From positions 62,001 to 126,000 of the forward strand of contig QWOQ01000005.1 of assembly GCA_003669585.1 (NCBI GenBank): a stretch of 64,000 bases of DNA. The letters run 5' to 3'. The position numbers and the translations under genes were made by a program. Origin of the DNA: Planctomycetota bacterium (GTDB lineage Bacteria; Planctomycetota; Planctomycetia; Pirellulales; UBA1268). Positions 63,920-64,000 of this stretch are shown one piece after another (the stretch's first letter is position 1; each line of letters begins with the position of its first letter). The notes beneath the pieces are model-generated. The model was given only the letters and a program-made list of their open reading frames with translations. It was not told where the DNA came from and ran no database searches.

Positions 63920-64000
63920 TATCGATGCACCTTTGTGCTGACTCCCAACACTCGACCACAGGTCATTAGTAACGAACCGATCCCGGTTGATGATCGTGTG

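Noticed and set aside
1..64000. CRISPR arrays, rRNA or complete tRNA genes
   Set aside because: I saw no regularly spaced repeats, no rRNA core sequences and only one tRNA 3' fragment.

Overview
The window looks like chromosomal DNA of a planctomycete (Planctomycetota). The main evidence is four secreted proteins combining a c-type cytochrome domain with DUF1549 and DUF1553 (PSD1 type), three Tat-type DUF1501 proteins beside them, cytochrome/WD40, PPC-domain and beta-propeller secreted proteins, and a rich set of paralogues. Two compositional regimes are visible. About 1-26.5 kb and 58.7-64 kb form a moderate-GC backbone. About 26.5-58.6 kb is a patchwork of segments with different base composition, separated by gene debris and insertion-sequence scars.

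Backbone, left part: a 3'-truncated PSD1 gene, an exported amidohydrolase and an M20 deacylase (minus strand); a PSD1-DUF1501 pair and an ABC-F ATPase (plus strand); then pgi and an FKBP isomerase. From 21.0 down to 12.1 kb lies the most interesting locus. It is a minus-strand cluster of eight genes: a small protein with a conserved hydrophobic module, a small GxxxG hydrophobic protein, a CPC-less P-type ATPase with His-rich tracts, a second P-type ATPase that has lost all its catalytic motifs, two tandem PGPGW-type membrane proteins, an EcsC-family protein carrying the same module at its C-terminus, and a third copy of the module as a small protein. A 19-bp perfect palindrome precedes the cluster and a terminator-like hairpin follows it. 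The closest known analogies are ferrosome (fez) operons and the mycobacterial CtpC-PacL pairs. A metal-handling membrane system or compartment is therefore my best inference, but it is not proven. pdxJ, an HtrA protease, rnc and a PQQ-type beta-propeller protein follow.

Mosaic region, 26.5-58.6 kb: it starts with a decayed Gfo/Idh/MocA gene. Next comes a penta-haem cytochrome with a beta-propeller partner, a very long PSD1 protein with coiled coils and its DUF1501 partner, an IS91-like tail, a lactonase-LRR fusion, a lone Cache domain, a Spy-like protein, and a minus-strand four-gene operon (DUF1501, PPC, PSD1, WD40). Inverted IS3-type transposase ends at 49.5 and 58.4 kb bracket about 8.9 kb. 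That segment holds an ADP-ribosylglycohydrolase-like gene, a frameshifted outer-membrane protein, an intact beta-barrel candidate, a dehydrogenase, a frameshifted nucleotidyltransferase, and a very GC-rich divergent pair (adenylate-forming ligase and MFS transporter). Fragments of formylglycine-generating enzymes, a cadherin/VCBS-like repeat and an amidohydrolase are scattered between genes. A tRNA 3'-end-like fragment lies at the right edge.

Backbone, right part: a small unknown protein, a Tat-exported beta-carbonic anhydrase, and a plus-strand trio suggesting sugar-acid metabolism (an aldolase fused to two cupins, a D-2-hydroxyacid dehydrogenase, and an exported SMP-30/gluconolactonase).
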